Assembly: GCF_029953285.1 (NCBI RefSeq)
Contig: NZ_JASAOI010000014.1
Coordinates: 299,125 to 363,124, forward strand
DNA length: 64,000 bases
Origin: Yinghuangia seranimata
Lineage (GTDB): Bacteria; Actinomycetota; Actinomycetes; Streptomycetales; Streptomycetaceae
Reading direction: 5' to 3'
Shown: positions 19,004-27,663 of the stretch, piece by piece
Position numbering within the stretch: the stretch's first letter is position 1
How the letters are laid out: every line of letters starts with the position of its first letter
Position numbers and translations under genes: made by a program
The notes under the pieces: model-generated
What the model saw: the letters and a program-made list of their open reading frames with translations, nothing else
What the model was told of the DNA's origin: nothing
Database searches by the model: none

Positions 19004-19480
19004 ATGGGGCAGAACGTCAGGATCGGCGCGGCGGACGTATCCGACGCCGAGCAGATCCTCAAGCTGCAGTACCTCTGCTACCAGGGCGAGGCCGCCCTGT
19101 ACAACGACTACGGCCTCGCGCCGCTGACCCAGAGCCTGGAGAGCCTGACCGCCGAGTTCGCGACGCACGTCGTGCTGGTCGCGCGCCTCGGCGACGAGGT
19201 CGTCGGCTCGGTGCGCGGTGTCGTCGAGGACGGCGTGGCCCGCATCGGCCGGCTGGTCGTGCACCCGCGCCTGCAGGGCCACGGCCTGGGCACCCGGCTG
19301 CTGCACGCGGTCGAGGCCAAGCTCCCGGGCGCCACGTCGTACGAGCTGTTCACCGGCCACCGCAGCGAGGACAACCTGCGCCTGTACGCGCGCCTGGGCT
19401 ACGCCGAGTCCCGCGTCGAGCGGATCGGCCCGCGCCTGAGCCTGGTGTACCTGACGAAGTCCGCCGCGCTCGCGGCCTGA
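19004..19480 (+). CDS. GNAT-family N-acetyltransferase
   Basis: 158 residues from ATG 19004, chosen because GGGGAG lies seven bases upstream; ATGs further upstream lack such a site. The acetyl-CoA-binding motif A is clear: ARIGRLVVHPRLQGHGLGTRLLHAVE (the R/Q-x-x-G-x-G/A core is QGHGLG), followed by the C-terminal LYARLGYAESRVERIG strand. Substrate unknown. It stands alone between a hairpin at 18938 and a terminator at 19536. Confidence 0.88.
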   Translation: MGQNVRIGAADVSDAEQILKLQYLCYQGEAALYNDYGLAPLTQSLESLTAEFATHVVLVARLGDEVVGSVRGVVEDGVARIGRLVVHPRLQGHGLGTRLLHAVEAKLPGATSYELFTGHRSEDNLRLYARLGYAESRVERIGPRLSLVYLTKSAALAA

Positions 19481-19535
19481 ACCACTCCGGGTGGGCGCGA
19501 ACCCTCACGCGTTCACACCTTGGAAACATCTCGGG

Positions 19536-19577
19536 AAAGCCCCGGTGGCCTGTGAAGTCATGGCTGCCGGGGCTTTT
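19536..19577 (+). terminator. Terminator after GNAT gene
   Basis: AAAGCCCCGG (19536-19545) pairs with CCGGGGCTTT (19567-19576) around a 21-base loop that can itself fold (GCC/GGC), and a T-run forms the 3' side. It insulates the met leader from upstream transcription. Confidence 0.75.
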
Positions 19578-19623
19578 CGCGCTCGAACCGGGTGCGGGTG
19601 ATTTCCCAACATCCCCGATGGTC

Positions 19624-19632
19624 TGATTTAAT
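19624..19632 (+). promoter_or_regulatory. Extended -10 promoter for the metNIQ leader
   Basis: TGATTTAAT fits the extended -10 form (TGN then a TATAAT-like hexamer). The hexamer ends at 19632, so transcription should begin around 19639-19640, exactly at the ATG of the leader peptide, which would make that ORF leaderless. No good -35 is visible, as expected with an extended -10. Confidence 0.55.
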
Positions 19633-19639
19633 CGTCCGC

Positions 19640-19729
19640 ATGTTCATCACGGCACAGATCCGCGCGACCGAGGCTATCGCCCCGGCCTGTCGCTGTATGT
19701 GTCGAATGTGTCGAATGCGCGGCTGCTGA
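19640..19729 (+). CDS. Cys/Met-rich leader peptide of metNIQ (29 aa)
   Basis: A 30-codon frame beginning MFITAQIRATEA and ending CRCMCRMCRMRGC. The last 13 residues hold five Cys and three Met, including a tandem TGT-CGA-ATG repeat. Four of the five Cys codons are TGT, which is rare in DNA of this GC content. The stop codon lies inside an 8-bp hairpin (19724-19746). Such clustering in front of a methionine-importer operon is the classic design of an amino-acid attenuator: ribosomes slow on Cys/Met codons when the charged tRNAs are scarce and change leader folding. The frame has no ribosome site but starts at the predicted transcription start. Confidence 0.7.
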   Translation: MFITAQIRATEAIAPACRCMCRMCRMRGC

Positions 19730-19880
19730 AGCACTGATCTTCAGCACCGGGTGAGCGCCCTCCTGTCGGCGCCCCGGGCCCGTTCGCACGCACTGACGAA
19801 TTCCGCCCGTACCGCGCCCTGACGGCTTTCCGTCGGGCTCCCGCCTGCGCCTGCGCCTGTCCGCGGGGGCCGCGGTCCCC
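19724..19880 (+). promoter_or_regulatory. Predicted attenuator region before metN
   Basis: Directly after the leader peptide come several foldable elements. TGCTGAAG (19724-19731) pairs with CTTCAGCA (19739-19746) and contains the leader stop. CCTGACGG (19818-19825) pairs with CCGTCGGG (19830-19837) with one G-U pair. CCGCGG (19861-19866) pairs with CCGCGG (19870-19875), while GGGG (19866-19869) could instead pair with CCCC (19877-19880). Which of these are the competing terminator and antiterminator is not determined; no clear T-run is seen, so control of metN translation is also possible. Confidence 0.45.
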
Positions 19881-19899
19881 GAGCAACCTGGACTCCACG

Positions 19900-20973
19900 G
19901 TGATCCGTACCACTGCCCTGACCAAGGTCTTCCGGTCCCGCGACCGCGAGGTGACCGCGCTCGACCACGTCGACCTGCACGTGGCCGAGGGCGAGATCTT
20001 CGGCGTGCTGGGCCGCAGCGGGGCCGGCAAGAGCACGCTCATCCGGACCGTCAACCTGCTCGAACGCCCGACCTCCGGAACCGTCGAGGTCGCCGGCCGC
20101 GAGCTCACCGCGCTGTCCGCCGGGCGACTGCGCGCCGAGCGGCGCCGGATCGGCATGATCTTCCAGCACTTCAACCTGCTGAGCAGCCGCGACGTCGCGG
20201 GCAACGTCGCGGTGCCGCTCGAGATCGCCGGCGTCGGCCGCGCCGAGCGCACCCGCAAGGTCGGCGAGCTGCTCGACCTGGTCGGCCTGTCCGCGCACGC
20301 CAAGGCGTATCCGGCGCAGCTGTCCGGGGGCCAGAAGCAGCGCGTCGGCATCGCCCGCGCGCTCGCCAACGACCCCCGCGTGCTGCTGTGCGACGAGGCC
20401 ACCTCCGCGCTCGACCCCGAGACCACCCGGTCGATCCTCGACCTGCTCCGCGACCTGCGCTCCTCGCTCGGCCTCACCATCCTGCTGATCACCCACGAGA
20501 TGGACGTCGTCAAGACGGTCTGCGACTCGGCCGCACTCATGGAGGCCGGCCGCGTCGTCGAGTCCGGCAGCCTGACCGACCTGCTCACCCGGCCCGACTC
20601 GCGGCTCGCCCGCGACATGTTCCCGCTCGGCCTGTCCGCCGACGGCACCGGCGGCACGGTCGTGGACATCACCTTCCGCGGCGCCGAGACCGCCCAGCCG
20701 TTCGTGTCGACGCTCGCCCGCACGTACAACGTCGACGTCAACATCCTCGGCGCGGCCGTCGAGACCGTCGCCGGACGCCAGGTCGGCCGCATGCGCATCG
20801 CGCTCGACGGCACGTTCGAGCAGAACGTCGTGCCGATCGGCTACCTGCGCGAACAGGGGCTGCAGGTCGACGTCCTCGGACAGGACACGGCAGCGCGCCC
20901 GTTCCCCGGGCCGACCGCCTCGGACTCCGATTCCGCCTCCGCCGTCTCGGCCACCGCCGGAAAGGACGCCTGA
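19900..20973 (+). CDS. metN: Methionine ABC transporter ATP-binding protein
   Basis: 357 residues from GTG 19900. ATPase motifs: Walker A GRSGAGKST, Q-loop MIFQHFNLLSSRDVAGN, signature LSGGQKQRVGIARAL, Walker B VLLCDEATSALD, H-loop ILLITHEMDVV. The C-terminal 90 residues form the NIL regulatory domain (VVDITFRGAETAQPFVSTLA) that binds methionine and inhibits transport when the cytosolic pool is high. It powers MetI at the inner face of the membrane. The ribosome site is weak, consistent with control by the leader. First gene of metN-metI-metQ. Confidence 0.95.
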   Translation: MIRTTALTKVFRSRDREVTALDHVDLHVAEGEIFGVLGRSGAGKSTLIRTVNLLERPTSGTVEVAGRELTALSAGRLRAERRRIGMIFQHFNLLSSRDVAGNVAVPLEIAGVGRAERTRKVGELLDLVGLSAHAKAYPAQLSGGQKQRVGIARALANDPRVLLCDEATSALDPETTRSILDLLRDLRSSLGLTILLITHEMDVVKTVCDSAALMEAGRVVESGSLTDLLTRPDSRLARDMFPLGLSADGTGGTVVDITFRGAETAQPFVSTLARTYNVDVNILGAAVETVAGRQVGRMRIALDGTFEQNVVPIGYLREQGLQVDVLGQDTAARPFPGPTASDSDSASAVSATAGKDA

Positions 20974-20974
20974 C

Positions 20975-21670
20975 ATGCCCTGGGACGAACTGCGCCCGCT
21001 GCTCTGGACGGCCACCCAGGAGACCTTCTCTATGGTCGGCTGGACGATGCTGTTCACCGTCGCGGTCGGCCTGCCGATCGGCGTCCTGCTCGTGCTCACC
21101 GACAAGGGCGGCCTGCTGAACGCCCGCTTCGGCGCCGCCTCACCGGTCACCGCGCTCAACCGGGTGCTCGGCCTCGTCGTGAACGTCGGCCGCTCGTTCC
21201 CGTTCCTCATCCTCCTGGTCGCGCTCATCCCGTTCACCCGCTGGGTGATGGGCCTGTTCGGCCAGGCGACCGCGATCGGCACCGACGCGATGGTCGTCCC
21301 GCTGACCGTGGCCGCGATCCCGTTCTTCGCGCGCCTGGTGGAGACCTCGGTGCGCGAGGTCGACCGCGGCCTGGTCGAGGCGGCGCAGGCGATGGGCGCG
21401 TCGGTGCCGACCGTCGTGCGCAAGGTGCTGGTCCGCGAGGCCCTGCCGTCGCTGGTGGCCGGCCTCACCACCACCACGATCGCCGTCATCGGCTACTCGG
21501 CGATGGCCGGCGTGATCGGCGCGGGCGGCCTGGGCGACCTGGCCATCCGCTACGGCTACAAGAACTTCGATGACCGGACGATGACGGTGACCGTCGTCCT
21601 CCTGATCGTCATCGTGCAGGCGGTCCAGTTCACCGGGGGCTTCGTGTCCCGCCGGCTGAACCACCGCTGA
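20975..21670 (+). CDS. metI: Methionine ABC transporter permease
   Basis: 231 residues, one base after the metN stop, with GGAAAGGA upstream. About five membrane helices are apparent. The EAA coupling loop that docks on MetN is GLVEAAQAMGASVPTVVRKVLVREALP (core EAAQAMGAS), and FSMVGWTMLFTVAVGLPIGV and VNVGRSFPFLILLVALIPFT are family blocks. It forms the translocation channel as a homodimer. Confidence 0.95.
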   Translation: MPWDELRPLLWTATQETFSMVGWTMLFTVAVGLPIGVLLVLTDKGGLLNARFGAASPVTALNRVLGLVVNVGRSFPFLILLVALIPFTRWVMGLFGQATAIGTDAMVVPLTVAAIPFFARLVETSVREVDRGLVEAAQAMGASVPTVVRKVLVREALPSLVAGLTTTTIAVIGYSAMAGVIGAGGLGDLAIRYGYKNFDDRTMTVTVVLLIVIVQAVQFTGGFVSRRLNHR

Positions 21671-21700
21671 GAACCCCACCCAAGAAGGAAGGCACTCTTC

Positions 21701-22510
21701 GTGCGCAAGATCATTTCTCTCGCAGCGGTCGGCACCCTCGCCCTCGGGCTCGCGGCGTGCAGCAGCGACTCCGGTGACGACAAGAAGTCCGACACGCTGA
21801 AGGTGGGCGCCTCCGCGGTGCCGCACGCCGAGATCCTCGACTACATCAACAAGAACCTGGCGTCGAAGGAAGGCCTCAAGCTCGACGTCAAGGTCTTCGA
21901 CGACTACTCGCTGCAGAACCCGGCGCTGGACGACGGCAGCATCACCGCCAACTTCTTCCAGCATCAGCCCTACCTGGACAAGTACAACCAGGAGAAGGGC
22001 AAGGACCTGGTCGGCGTCACCCGCGTCCACCTCGAGCCGCTCGGCGTCTACTCGCACAAGGTGAAGGCGCTCGCCGACATCAAGGACGGCGCCACCGTCG
22101 CCATCCCGAACGACGGCACCAACGCGGGCCGCGCGCTCAAGCTGCTCGCCGACAACGGCGTCATCAAGCTCAAGGACGGCGTGGGCGTGCTCGCCAAGGA
22201 GAGCGACGTCACCGACAACCCCAAGCACCTCAAGTTCAAGGCGCAGGACGCCGAGCTGCTGCCGCGCACCCTCGACGACGTCGACGCCGCGGTCATCAAC
22301 GGCAACTACGCGCTGCAGGCCAAGCTGACGGTCAAGGACGCGCTGGTCGCGGAGAAGGCCGAGGGCAACCCGTACGCGAACATCCTCGTCGTGAAGAAGG
22401 GCCACGAGAACGACGAGAACGTGCTGAAGCTGAAGAAGCTGCTGAACTCGCCCGAGGTGAAGAAGTTCATCGAGGACAAGTACCAGGGCAGCGTCATCCC
22501 GGCGTTCTGA
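21701..22510 (+). CDS. metQ: Methionine-binding lipoprotein
   Basis: 269 residues from GTG 21701 after AAGAAGGAAGG. The signal peptide RKIISLAAVGTLALGLAAC ends in a lipobox with Cys20 as the lipidation site. The mature protein is a NlpA-family binding protein: LKVGASAVPHAEILDYI, FQHQPYLDKYNQEKGKDL, VHLEPLGVYSHKV, VAIPNDGTNAGRALKLL, VINGNYAL. It delivers methionine to MetI/MetN at the outer face of the membrane. Its stop overlaps the 3' end of the convergent methyltransferase by 17 bases. Confidence 0.95.
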   Translation: MRKIISLAAVGTLALGLAACSSDSGDDKKSDTLKVGASAVPHAEILDYINKNLASKEGLKLDVKVFDDYSLQNPALDDGSITANFFQHQPYLDKYNQEKGKDLVGVTRVHLEPLGVYSHKVKALADIKDGATVAIPNDGTNAGRALKLLADNGVIKLKDGVGVLAKESDVTDNPKHLKFKAQDAELLPRTLDDVDAAVINGNYALQAKLTVKDALVAEKAEGNPYANILVVKKGHENDENVLKLKKLLNSPEVKKFIEDKYQGSVIPAF

Positions 22511-23375
22511 TCCGAACCCGGAAGGTGGATCCGGCGCGTTCCGTTTGCGGGCCCGCCCCGCTGCCCCCGTGGGCCCCCGGCGGGGGGGCCTGGGTCCCGC
22601 CCCCCGCGCCGGTGCGCACCGTCCAGTACACGTCGGTCACGTACGGGAGTTCGACGTGGTCGCGGCCGCGGGTCTCCGGATGCCCGTCCAGGACGTCCTC
22701 GACCTCGCGGCGCACCCGCGCCTGCTCGGCCGCGTCCAGGCACGCGATGTGGCTGCTGGACAGCATGCGGTCGATCACGCCCTCCCGCGACATGCGGTGC
22801 GGGTTCGCGAAGTGCCGCTCCTGCAGGCCGCCCCAGCCGGGCCGGGCGGTGAGCGTCGCGCGCCACGTCCCCTCGCGGTGCGACGGCAGCCCGGCCGGCG
22901 CGCGCCGCATATAGATGTCCTGGTAGTCGCGCACCCACGGGACGTCGTCGTCGTACGTGTTCCACACCAGGCCCAGACCGCCGCCCGGCGCCAGCACGTG
23001 CTCGACCTCGCCCAACGCCGCGTCGCCGTCGAACCAGTGCCAGGCCTGCGCGGCGACCACCGCGTCCGCCGAACCCTCGGGCAGCCCGGTGCGTTCGGCC
23101 GTTCCGTCCGCGACCTCCACCGACGGCAGCAGCTCCGCGAGCCGCCCGCGCATCGCGGCGACCGGCTCGACCGCGACCACCCGGGCGCCGGTCAACGCCA
23201 GCAGCCTGGTGAACAGGCCCGTGCCGGCGCCGAGATCGACGACCGTGCGGCCCGCCTCCAGGCCCAGCGCGTCGCTCAGCTCCGCCAGTGCGGGCAACGG
23301 ATAGGAAGGCCGCGCCCGTTCATAGACGTCGACAGCGCGCGTGTAGCCGGTCCTTGCGACCTCGTGAGCCCCCAC
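22494..23375 (-). CDS. SAM-dependent class I methyltransferase
   Basis: 293 residues from GTG 23375. A UbiE/methyltransferase-11 type fold: TVVDLGAGTGLFTRLL (SAM site), VVAVEPVAAMRGRL, AQAWHWFDGDAAL and HVLAPGGGLGLVWNTYD. The first residues ARTGYTRAVDVYERARPSYP are typical of a family found across actinomycetes with unidentified substrates. The last 45 residues are low complexity (GAGGGTQAPPPGAHGG) and run across the metQ stop, so the true C-terminus may simply have drifted to the first available stop. It is convergent with metNIQ. Confidence 0.85.
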   Translation of the reverse strand: MGAHEVARTGYTRAVDVYERARPSYPLPALAELSDALGLEAGRTVVDLGAGTGLFTRLLALTGARVVAVEPVAAMRGRLAELLPSVEVADGTAERTGLPEGSADAVVAAQAWHWFDGDAALGEVEHVLAPGGGLGLVWNTYDDDVPWVRDYQDIYMRRAPAGLPSHREGTWRATLTARPGWGGLQERHFANPHRMSREGVIDRMLSSSHIACLDAAEQARVRREVEDVLDGHPETRGRDHVELPYVTDVYWTVRTGAGGGTQAPPPGAHGGSGAGPQTERAGSTFRVRIRTPG

Positions 23376-23483
23376 GCGCCGACGCTATCAGCCCGAACGG
23401 CCGCATCGGCGCAGGTGGAACGGATTTCGTGCGGCCGTCCCCGGGCGTTAACCCGAACCGGTGACGAGCCGGCTCCGCGCGCG

Positions 23484-24452
23484 CTACACCGGGTCCGGCA
23501 CGTACGCCCCGATCCAGCGCGCCAGTTCGTCGAACACCTGCGCGCGCACCGGCGGCGAGGACAGCACCAGGTCGTGCATGCCGCCCTCGATCCGCACCAC
23601 CGTCACATGCCGCCCCAGACGCGGCGCGAGCATCGCGATCCGCTCCGCGTCCAGCACCGCGTCGCCGCTGTGCAGGCCCTCGTTCCACTCGCGGGCGTCC
23701 ACGCTCGCCGTCGACGACATCGCCAACACCGGGCAGTCCACGGCCAGTCCGCGCGCCACCGCACGGTGCCCGCGGTGCACGGCGGCCACCCAGCCCGCGT
23801 ACGCCGGGATGCCCGTGATCGCCTTCCACTCCGGGTCGAACACCCACTCGCCGTGGTGGTCGCGGTGCAGGCTCTCGCCGTAACCGCCGCCCAGGCCGCC
23901 GGGGATGGGCCGCCGCGCCACGTAGTGCCGCGCCGCGTGCACCGCCCGCACGCCGACCGTGCGTGTCACCAGCGGCGCGTTCAGGTCCAGGAACGGGCTG
24001 TTGAGGAACAGCCCGTCGACGACGCCGCGGCCCGCCCGGTGGTGCGCCCACAGCGCGGTGATCAGGCCTCCCGTCGAATGGCCGTTCACCAGCAGCGTGT
24101 CGTGGCCGTCGACCTCGCGCACCAGCTGGGCCGCCAGGTCGAGTTCCTCCGCGTACCGGCCCAGGTCGTCGACGAAGTTGGTCCGCCGGTGCGGGCGGAT
24201 CGACCGGCCGTACGAGCGCAAGTCCAGCGCGTAGAAGTCGAATCCGAGGCCGACGTAGAAGTCCGCGAGGTGCGTCTGGAAGAAGTAGTCGTTGAAACCG
24301 TGCACGTACAGCACCGCGCGCTTCGTGGGGGCCGACGCGCGCCTGCGTACGAGCGTCGCGACCGCGGCGCCCTCCGTGTCGTCCCGCAGCGGCAGCTCCG
24401 CGGCCTCGAAGGCGTCGCCCAGCACGTCCGGTTTCCACGACAACTCGTCCAT
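23484..24452 (-). CDS. Serine alpha/beta hydrolase (monoacylglycerol-lipase-like)
   Basis: 322 residues from ATG 24452, the start giving the conserved [11 protein letters not shown] opening. A serine aminopeptidase S33/Hydrolase-4 type fold: [30 protein letters not shown], nucleophile motif GHSTGG, and a terminal [12 protein letters not shown] with the catalytic His. Actinomycete members are annotated as lysophospholipases or monoacylglycerol lipases; the substrate here is unknown. It is divergent from the cobalamin riboswitch and separated from the methyltransferase by 108 bases. Confidence 0.87.
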   Translation of the reverse strand: MDELSWKPDVLGDAFEAAELPLRDDTEGAAVATLVRRRASAPTKRAVLYVHGFNDYFFQTHLADFYVGLGFDFYALDLRSYGRSIRPHRRTNFVDDLGRYAEELDLAAQLVREVDGHDTLLVNGHSTGGLITALWAHHRAGRGVVDGLFLNSPFLDLNAPLVTRTVGVRAVHAARHYVARRPIPGGLGGGYGESLHRDHHGEWVFDPEWKAITGIPAYAGWVAAVHRGHRAVARGLAVDCPVLAMSSTASVDAREWNEGLHSGDAVLDAERIAMLAPRLGRHVTVVRIEGGMHDLVLSSPPVRAQVFDELARWIGAYVPDPV

Positions 24453-24514
24453 GCCGGGCAGTCTGCCATCGCGGCCGCGCCGCGCCCGGCAGCACCGGGC
24501 CGGAGTGGCGCGGG

Positions 24515-24680
24515 GCGATATGAGAGGCTGTCGCCCGACAGCACGGCAGGAATCCGGTGCGACACCGGAGCGGTCCCGCCACTGTGACCGGAAGGCGACG
24601 CCCCGCCCGCGCGACCCGTTCGACGCGCGCGACCACGGGGCACAAGCCTTCCGGGAGCCAGACACTTCCGGCTGTCCGGA
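24515..24680 (+). promoter_or_regulatory. Cobalamin (B12) riboswitch
   Basis: The conserved core is plainly readable: GGCAGGAATCCGGTGCGAC, ACCGGAGCGGTCCCGCCAC, TGTGACCGG, and the 3' AAGCCTTCC...GAGCCAGACA block, in the right order and spacing. Adenosylcobalamin binding should block expression of the downstream chelatase and probably the following cob genes. The limits are approximate by 10-20 bases. Confidence 0.95.
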
Positions 24681-24739
24681 CCCGCGCCGCGGGGCCGCCA
24701 CCGACCAGGGCGTGGACACCCGAGGGAGGCCGACAGCCG

Positions 24740-24802
24740 ATGTCGCCGCGCATACCGAGCCGTTGTTCGTGCTCCGCAGGCCCGACGGGCGCATGCCGAT
24801 GA
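24740..24802 (+). CDS. Short uORF coupled to chelatase gene (20 aa)
   Basis: ATG 24740 follows a strong GAGGGAGG site (11-base gap). The frame begins [14 protein letters not shown], ends in ACR, and its TGA overlaps the ATG at 24799 (ATGA). The chelatase start has no ribosome site of its own, so translation is probably handed over from this uORF. That would let the upstream riboswitch control a single ribosome site. The peptide has three Cys in 20 residues, of unknown significance. Confidence 0.5.
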   Translation: MSPRIPSRCSCSAGPTGACR

Positions 24803-26904
24803 GCGCCGGCTACCCGTTCTCCGCGATCGTCGGCCTCGCCGACCTGCGCCTCGCCCTCCTCCTCAACGCCGTCTCACCCGGCGTCGGCGGCGTGCTCGTG
24901 CGCGGCGAGAAGGGCACCGCCAAGTCCACCATGGTCCGCGCGCTCGCCGCGCTGCTGCCCGACGCGTCCGTCGTGTCCGGCTGCCGCTTCGCGTGCGACC
25001 CCGCCGCGCCCGACCCCGCCTGCCCCGACGGCCCCCACGACGCGTCCGCGCCCGGCGAGGACCGCCGCGCCCGGCTCGTCGAACTCCCCGTCGGCGCCAC
25101 CGAGGACCGCCTCGTCGGATCGCTCGACCTCGAGCGCGCCCTCGCGGAAGGCGTCAAGGCGTACGAGCCCGGCCTGCTCGCCGCCGCGCACCGCGGACTG
25201 CTGTACGTCGACGAGGTGAACCTGCTCCACGACCACCTCGTCGACCTGCTCCTCGACGCCGCCGCCATGGGCACCGCGCACGTCGAACGCGAAGGCGTGT
25301 CCGTCCGGCACGCCGCACGGTTCCTCCTCGTCGGCACCATGAACCCGGAAGAGGGCGAACTGCGCCCGCAGTTGCTCGACCGGTTCGGGCTGACCGTCGA
25401 GGTCGCCGCCAGCCGCGTCCCGCGCGAACGCGCCGAGGTCGTGCGCCGCAGGCTCGCCTACGAGGCCGACCCCGACGGCTTCGCGCGCCGCTGGGCCGAC
25501 GACGACGCGGCGCTCGCCGCCCGCATCGGCGCCGCCCGCGCGCTGCTGCCCGACGTCGCGCTGCCCGACCGCGAACTCGACCGCATCGCCCGCGTGTGCG
25601 CCGCCTTCGAGGTCGACGGCCTGCGCGCCGACCTGGTCACCGCGCGCACCGCCATCGCCCTCGCCGCCTGGCACGGCCGGGTGGAGGTCGAGGCCGCGGA
25701 CGTCCGGCAGGCCGCGCTGCTCGCCCTCCCGCACCGCCGCCGCCGCAACCCGTTCGACGCGCCGGGCCTCGACGAGGACCTGCTCGACGAGGCCCTGCGG
25801 GACGAGGACCCCGAGCCCGAGCCGGAACCCGAACCCGACGACGACCCGGACGGCGGGCCGGACGGGCCCGACGGGGGCGGCCCGGACGACGAACGCCCCG
25901 ACGGCGAACGCCCGGACGGGACACCGCCGGGGCGGGCCGACCCGGGCGCCGACCAGGGACGCACCCAACCGCCGCAGGCCCCGGCCGCCTCGACCGCGCC
26001 ACCTGAGGCCGCGCCCCGCGACACACCACCCCGCGACACACCGCCCCGCGAGACCGCCGCACCCGTCGCGCCCGACCAGGCCGCCGTCGCGGCCGCCGAA
26101 CCGTTCCGCACCCGGCTCCTTGCGGTGCCCGGCCTCGGCCAGGGCGCGGCGGGCCGCCGCTCGCGCGCCGAGACCGGCACCGGGCGCACCACCGGCGAAC
26201 GCCGCGCCGGCCGCGGCGCCGCCGGACGCCTCCACCTCGTCGGCACCGTCCGCGCCGCCGCCCCCCACCAGGTGGCCCGCGGCCGCACCGGCCCCGGGCT
26301 TGTCCTGCGCCGCGACGACGTCCGCGAAGCGGTCCGCGAGGGCCGCGAAGGCAACCTCGTGCTCTTCGTCGTCGACGCCTCGGGGTCGATGGCCGCGCGC
26401 GCCCGCATGCGCACGGTCAAGGGCGCGGTGCTGTCACTCCTCCTCGACGCGTACCAGCGCCGCGACAAGGTCGGCCTCGTCACCTTCCGCGGCGCCGGCG
26501 CCGAACTCGCGCTGCCGCCCACGTCCTCCGTCGAGGCCGGCGCCGCCCGGCTCGAGGCCCTGCCGACCGGCGGACGCACACCGCTCGCCGCGGGTCTGCT
26601 GCGCGCGTACGAGGCCCTGCGCGTCGAAAAGCTCCGCGACCCGCGCCGCCGCCCGCTCCTGATCGTCGTCACCGACGGCCGCGCCACCCACGGCCGCGAC
26701 CCCCTCGGCGAAGCCCGCCGCGCCGCGGGCCTCCTCGCCGCGTCCGGCACCGCCTCGGTCGTCGTCGACTGCGAAAGCGGCCCGGTCCGCCTCGGCCTCG
26801 CCGCCCGCCTCGCCGCGGACCTGCAAGGCCCGGTCCTCGGCCTCAACGACCTCGCCGCCGACGGCCTCGCCGGCCTGGTCCGCGACCTCCGCGCCGCCAG
26901 CTGA
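24799..26904 (+). CDS. Cobalt/magnesium chelatase ATPase, fused I-D subunits (ChlI/D type)
   Basis: 701 residues from ATG 24799 (ATG 24793 in the same frame is an alternative). Residues 1-340 are the AAA+ I-subunit: [19 protein letters not shown], Walker [10 protein letters not shown] at 36-44, [40 protein letters not shown]. Then comes an acidic Asp/Glu/Pro-rich linker, and a C-terminal VWA domain with a MIDAS motif DASGS at 526-530. With CobN it forms an aerobic cobaltochelatase that inserts Co2+ into hydrogenobyrinic acid diamide. CobN is not in this window. It is first in the cobalamin block, directly under the B12 riboswitch. Confidence 0.93.
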   Translation: MSAGYPFSAIVGLADLRLALLLNAVSPGVGGVLVRGEKGTAKSTMVRALAALLPDASVVSGCRFACDPAAPDPACPDGPHDASAPGEDRRARLVELPVGATEDRLVGSLDLERALAEGVKAYEPGLLAAAHRGLLYVDEVNLLHDHLVDLLLDAAAMGTAHVEREGVSVRHAARFLLVGTMNPEEGELRPQLLDRFGLTVEVAASRVPRERAEVVRRRLAYEADPDGFARRWADDDAALAARIGAARALLPDVALPDRELDRIARVCAAFEVDGLRADLVTARTAIALAAWHGRVEVEAADVRQAALLALPHRRRRNPFDAPGLDEDLLDEALRDEDPEPEPEPEPDDDPDGGPDGPDGGGPDDERPDGERPDGTPPGRADPGADQGRTQPPQAPAASTAPPEAAPRDTPPRDTPPRETAAPVAPDQAAVAAAEPFRTRLLAVPGLGQGAAGRRSRAETGTGRTTGERRAGRGAAGRLHLVGTVRAAAPHQVARGRTGPGLVLRRDDVREAVREGREGNLVLFVVDASGSMAARARMRTVKGAVLSLLLDAYQRRDKVGLVTFRGAGAELALPPTSSVEAGAARLEALPTGGRTPLAAGLLRAYEALRVEKLRDPRRRPLLIVVTDGRATHGRDPLGEARRAAGLLAASGTASVVVDCESGPVRLGLAARLAADLQGPVLGLNDLAADGLAGLVRDLRAAS

Positions 26905-27663
26905 CGGCCACCCGACGCGATGCCGAGCCACGACGAGGCCGCCCTGACCCGACCCGCCGACCGCGACGACCGGCCCACGCCTGACGGGACGGCGCCACCG
27001 ACCGAACACGCCGGACAGGCGTGCCGCTTGCGAGCACCGGCCGAAGACGCCCCGGCGAGCAGGCGGCCACGCTGCGCCCCCCGGTTCGTGCACAGCGTGG
27101 CGGCGCGTCGTCGATCAGTCCGTCGCGGCGGGTGGCGGGGAACCGCGTTGGTGCGTCGTCGCCTGCCCGTGCGGCGGACGGCCCTGCCCGGTGGCTGCGC
27201 TTCGCCGCGTCTGCCAGGTCCTGCCGGAGCGGCCCTGCGGGGCTTCCCGACCGCGGCCTTCCGGCCCCGCCGACGCGGGCTCGCCGCGGTGTTCGTGTAT
27301 GGGTGCCACGTCCATCCCCGGCTCGCGAGCGACCACCGCGCGCACGCGCAGCGGCCGGGCCGCGCCCAGGCCGCACGCCGTCGCCACGCCGGCCAGTGCC
27401 GGCATCACCAGTATCGGCACCGACCAGCCGCCGCTCGCGTCCTTGAAGGCGCCCCGGGTCAACGCGCGGCGCTTCCCGACGGGGCCCGCGGGATGGTCGA
27501 TCTCCTGTGCGCCGACATGAACACCGCCGCGATCGCGCAGTGTTCCCGGCCCGTCGAAGGCCGACCTCCGCGTGACCACCTGACCGTCTGATCTCGCGGA
27601 CCCGTCCCTACCCGCCCGTCGGCGAGGCCGACTCGTCCGACCCTCGTCCCCGAAGGAGTCCCC
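26905..27663 (+). other. 759-base gap between chelatase gene and cobO
   Basis: No convincing intact gene. The open frames here (for example 26920-27591) are Arg/Ala/Pro-rich and match no family. The only recognisable trace is a transporter C-terminus on the minus strand (27290-27468). A good ribosome site (GAAGGAG) precedes cobO at the right end. In related genomes other cob genes may occupy such a position, so this may be a deletion scar. Confidence 0.5.
27290..27468 (-). pseudogene. Remnant of an MFS (CynX-like) transporter C-terminus
   Basis: The minus strand encodes LTRGAFKDASGGWSVPILVM, then PALAGVATACGLGAARPLRV. This is the pattern of the final loop and helix of CynX/NimT-type MFS permeases (gamlxDxTGGWtxPL then a hydrophobic helix and a basic end). 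No upstream helices are found in any frame, so at most a fragment survives. It could be coincidence in high-GC DNA. Confidence 0.3.

Noticed and set aside
26920..27591. 223-codon plus-strand frame between the chelatase gene and cobO
   Set aside because: Arg/Ala/Pro-rich with no motif, no ribosome site, and a competing minus-strand transporter remnant in the same bases.
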